Shown: positions 62,666-64,000 of the stretch, piece after piece
Layout: every line of letters begins with the position of its first letter
How positions within the stretch are numbered: the first letter of the stretch is position 1
From: Oleispirillum sp963678075
Lineage (GTDB): Bacteria > Pseudomonadota > Alphaproteobacteria > Rhodospirillales > Rhodospirillaceae
NCBI GenBank assembly: GCA_963678075.2
Contig: CAXXPK010000003.1
Location: 868,001-932,000, forward strand
Length of the DNA stretch: 64,000 bases
Reading direction: 5' to 3'
Notes under the pieces: model-generated
The model's database searches: none
The model's input: the letters and a program-made list of their open reading frames with translations, nothing else
Told to the model about the DNA's origin: nothing
Translations under genes and position numbers: made by a program

Positions 62666-63427
62666 ATGGCGCGCGTCGTTGATCCGGTGGCCTTGCCTTC
62701 CGGTTGGACCCTAAGTCACCGCGACACGGTAGGCAGCACCAATGTCGAGGCACGGCTTCTGGCGCAGGCCGGGGCTCCCGAAGGCACCGTGGTCTGGGCC
62801 GACCGTCAGAATGACGGAAAAGGGCGGCAGGATCGGGTCTGGGAGAGCGGCGACGGCAATCTTCTGTTTTCGTTGATCGTGCGTCCTGATTGCGGATTGG
62901 CCGAGTCCGGTCAGATCAGCTTCATGAGCGCGGTGGCCCTGGCCGAGGCGATCGAATCCCTGGCCCCTGGCGTCCCGCTGTCCTGCAAGTGGCCGAACGA
63001 TCTTTTGGGCGGGCAGGGGAAGCTTTCGGGAATTCTGTTGGAAGGTTGCGACCTTAGGAACGGTCGCCCCGGCGCGGTGATCGTCGGGATCGGCGTCAAT
63101 ATGGTCTGGCGTCCGACGGAGGGTGCGCTGTATCCCGCATCGTCCCTGGCGCAAGAGGGCGCGGACTTGACGCGCGAGGCGCTGTTGCAGGCCTTCCTGG
63201 GCCGTTTTTCGGACTGGCTGGTGATCTGGCGTCATGAGGGTTTTCCGCCGTTGCGACAGGCCTGGATGACGCGGGCACGCGGCTTGAAACAGGCGATCAC
63301 GGTGCGCCTGCCGGGAGAAACCGTGCAGGGAATCTTTGAAAGCCTGGACGAGGATGGGGCTCTGGTGCTATCCGGGCTGCCGGAAGGCACGCGATTGATC
63401 CGCGCCGGAGACGTGTTCTTCGACTGA
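62666..63427 (+). CDS. birA: Biotin--[acetyl-CoA-carboxylase] ligase (short form)
   Basis: 253 residues, lacking the N-terminal DNA-binding domain of E. coli BirA, so a ligase only. It activates biotin to biotinyl-AMP and attaches it to the carboxyl carrier protein. The adenylate loop is DGKGRQDRVWES, and the motif CKWPNDLLGGQGKLSGILLE carries the conserved Lys. The association nuo-birA-coaX is common in alphaproteobacteria. Confidence 0.94.
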   Translation: MARVVDPVALPSGWTLSHRDTVGSTNVEARLLAQAGAPEGTVVWADRQNDGKGRQDRVWESGDGNLLFSLIVRPDCGLAESGQISFMSAVALAEAIESLAPGVPLSCKWPNDLLGGQGKLSGILLEGCDLRNGRPGAVIVGIGVNMVWRPTEGALYPASSLAQEGADLTREALLQAFLGRFSDWLVIWRHEGFPPLRQAWMTRARGLKQAITVRLPGETVQGIFESLDEDGALVLSGLPEGTRLIRAGDVFFD

Positions 63428-63478
63428 GCGGACGCCGCGACGGGCCACCCACGGGGCAAACGGGCGGGAGCGACACCG

Positions 63479-64000
63479 ATGATCCTGACGATCGATTCCG
63501 GAAACACCAACATCGTGTTCGCGGTTTTTGACGGTGGTAAGCTCAAGGCCAGTTGGCGCGCCGCCAACGATACTCGCAAGACCGCGGACGAGTTCGGCAT
63601 TTGGTTGTCGCAGTTGATGTCCCTGGACGGACTGAAGCGCGAGGACATCGACGGCGCGATCATCGCTTCGGTGGTGCCGGCGATCGTCTATTCCCTGCGC
63701 AGCCTGTGCCTTCGCTATTTCAAGGTGGAAGCGTTGGTGGTTGGCGATCCCAACGTCGATGTCGGGATCAAGCTGCTTTTGGAAAGCCCGGAAGAGGCGG
63801 GCGCCGACCGTATCGTCAACGCGGTGGCCGCGTACAAGACCTATGGCGGTCCCCTGATCGTTCTCGACTTCGGCACAGCCACCACCTTCGACGTGGTGAC
63901 GGCACAAGGCGACTATGCGGGGGGATGCATCGCGCCCGGCATCAACCTGTCGCTGGAGGCGTTGCACATGGCCGCCGCCAAGCTGCCGCGCGTCGCCATC
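63479..64000 (+). CDS. coaX: Type III pantothenate kinase (C-terminus outside window)
   Basis: First 174 residues. Phosphorylates pantothenate in CoA synthesis and is feedback-insensitive in this class. The ATP-binding start is MILTIDSGNTNIVFAVFDGG; the pantothenate/ribose region is GADRIVNAVAAYKTYGGPLIVLDFGTATTFDVV, and YAGGCIAPGINLSLEAL follows. The frame is open to the window end. The start has CGGGAG upstream. Confidence 0.95.
   Translation, partial: MILTIDSGNTNIVFAVFDGGKLKASWRAANDTRKTADEFGIWLSQLMSLDGLKREDIDGAIIASVVPAIVYSLRSLCLRYFKVEALVVGDPNVDVGIKLLLESPEEAGADRIVNAVAAYKTYGGPLIVLDFGTATTFDVVTAQGDYAGGCIAPGINLSLEALHMAAAKLPRVAI

Noticed and set aside
1..64000. CRISPR arrays, integrases, restriction-modification or toxin-antitoxin systems
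   Set aside because: No regularly spaced repeats and no recognisable proteins of these classes were found on either strand; the Card1-like protein alone is not evidence of a CRISPR system.

Overview
The window is one contiguous piece of an alphaproteobacterial chromosome, most likely from the Rhodospirillales or a relative. The reasoning is gene content (GcrA, an RcdA-like DUF1465 protein, fourteen nuo genes in the order A-N followed by birA and coaX, and the tig-clpP-clpX-lon block) together with high GC and GC-rich third positions. I cannot name a species.

Layout. 1-2.7 kb: pyrB (cut by the window edge), dusA and an FNR-like regulator. 2.7-4.1 kb: a GcvR-like ACT-domain gene split by an 846-bp insertion sequence. 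4.1-9.5 kb: a phosphorelay cluster (histidine kinase, REC-HDOD regulator, single-domain REC, Hpt protein, FAD oxidoreductase) in which the kinase carries two frameshifts and the REC gene an in-frame TAG. 9.5-12.8 kb: zinc uptake, znuB-znuC-zur divergent from znuA. 12.8-22.2 kb: an RcdA-like protein, a second IS copy, then several broken genes (TPR/glycosyltransferase-like, DUF4139, rsmC-like, N-formylglutamate amidohydrolase-like) mixed with intact gcrA, an MFS permease and cysQ. 22.3-30.2 kb: a tRNA-Val(GAC) followed by a complete but decayed N-ATPase operon (atpDCQRBEFA-hpf-atpG), bounded downstream by a 78-bp imperfect copy of the 3' half of that tRNA. 30.3-37.7 kb: a broken glutathionylspermidine synthetase/amidase fused to the tail of an ene-reductase gene, a Card1/DUF1887-like nuclease, MscS, rhomboid protease, dadA and a frameshifted nnr. 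37.7-44.2 kb: tRNA-Leu(UAG), tig, clpP, clpX and lon. 44.2-46.6 kb: an IS5-type element that itself carries a nested copy of the 846-bp IS. 46.6-64 kb: hupB, tRNA-Val(UAC), a DUF2892 protein, nuoA-N, birA and coaX (cut by the window edge).

Two themes stand out. First, gene decay is sharply partitioned. About twenty frameshifts, nonsense codons and deletion junctions lie between 5 and 37.7 kb, while 37.7-64 kb has none apart from one IS insertion downstream of lon. This suggests real gene erosion rather than random sequencing error, although several lesions sit in homopolymers and should be checked in reads. Second, one IS427-group IS5-family element occurs four times, always at a TA inside a YTAR-like site. 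One copy is a 409-bp deletion derivative inserted at the start of atpC. Its right end supplies a TAATG stop/start overlap that is in frame with atpC, so the epsilon subunit may still be translated.

The intact genes make coherent sets: zinc homeostasis, protein quality control (trigger factor, ClpXP, Lon with a heat-shock-type promoter) and a complete 14-subunit NADH:quinone oxidoreductase. The N-ATPase is probably non-functional because both the rotor subunit c and the catalytic beta subunit are damaged. I found no CRISPR array, integrase gene, rRNA operon or origin.
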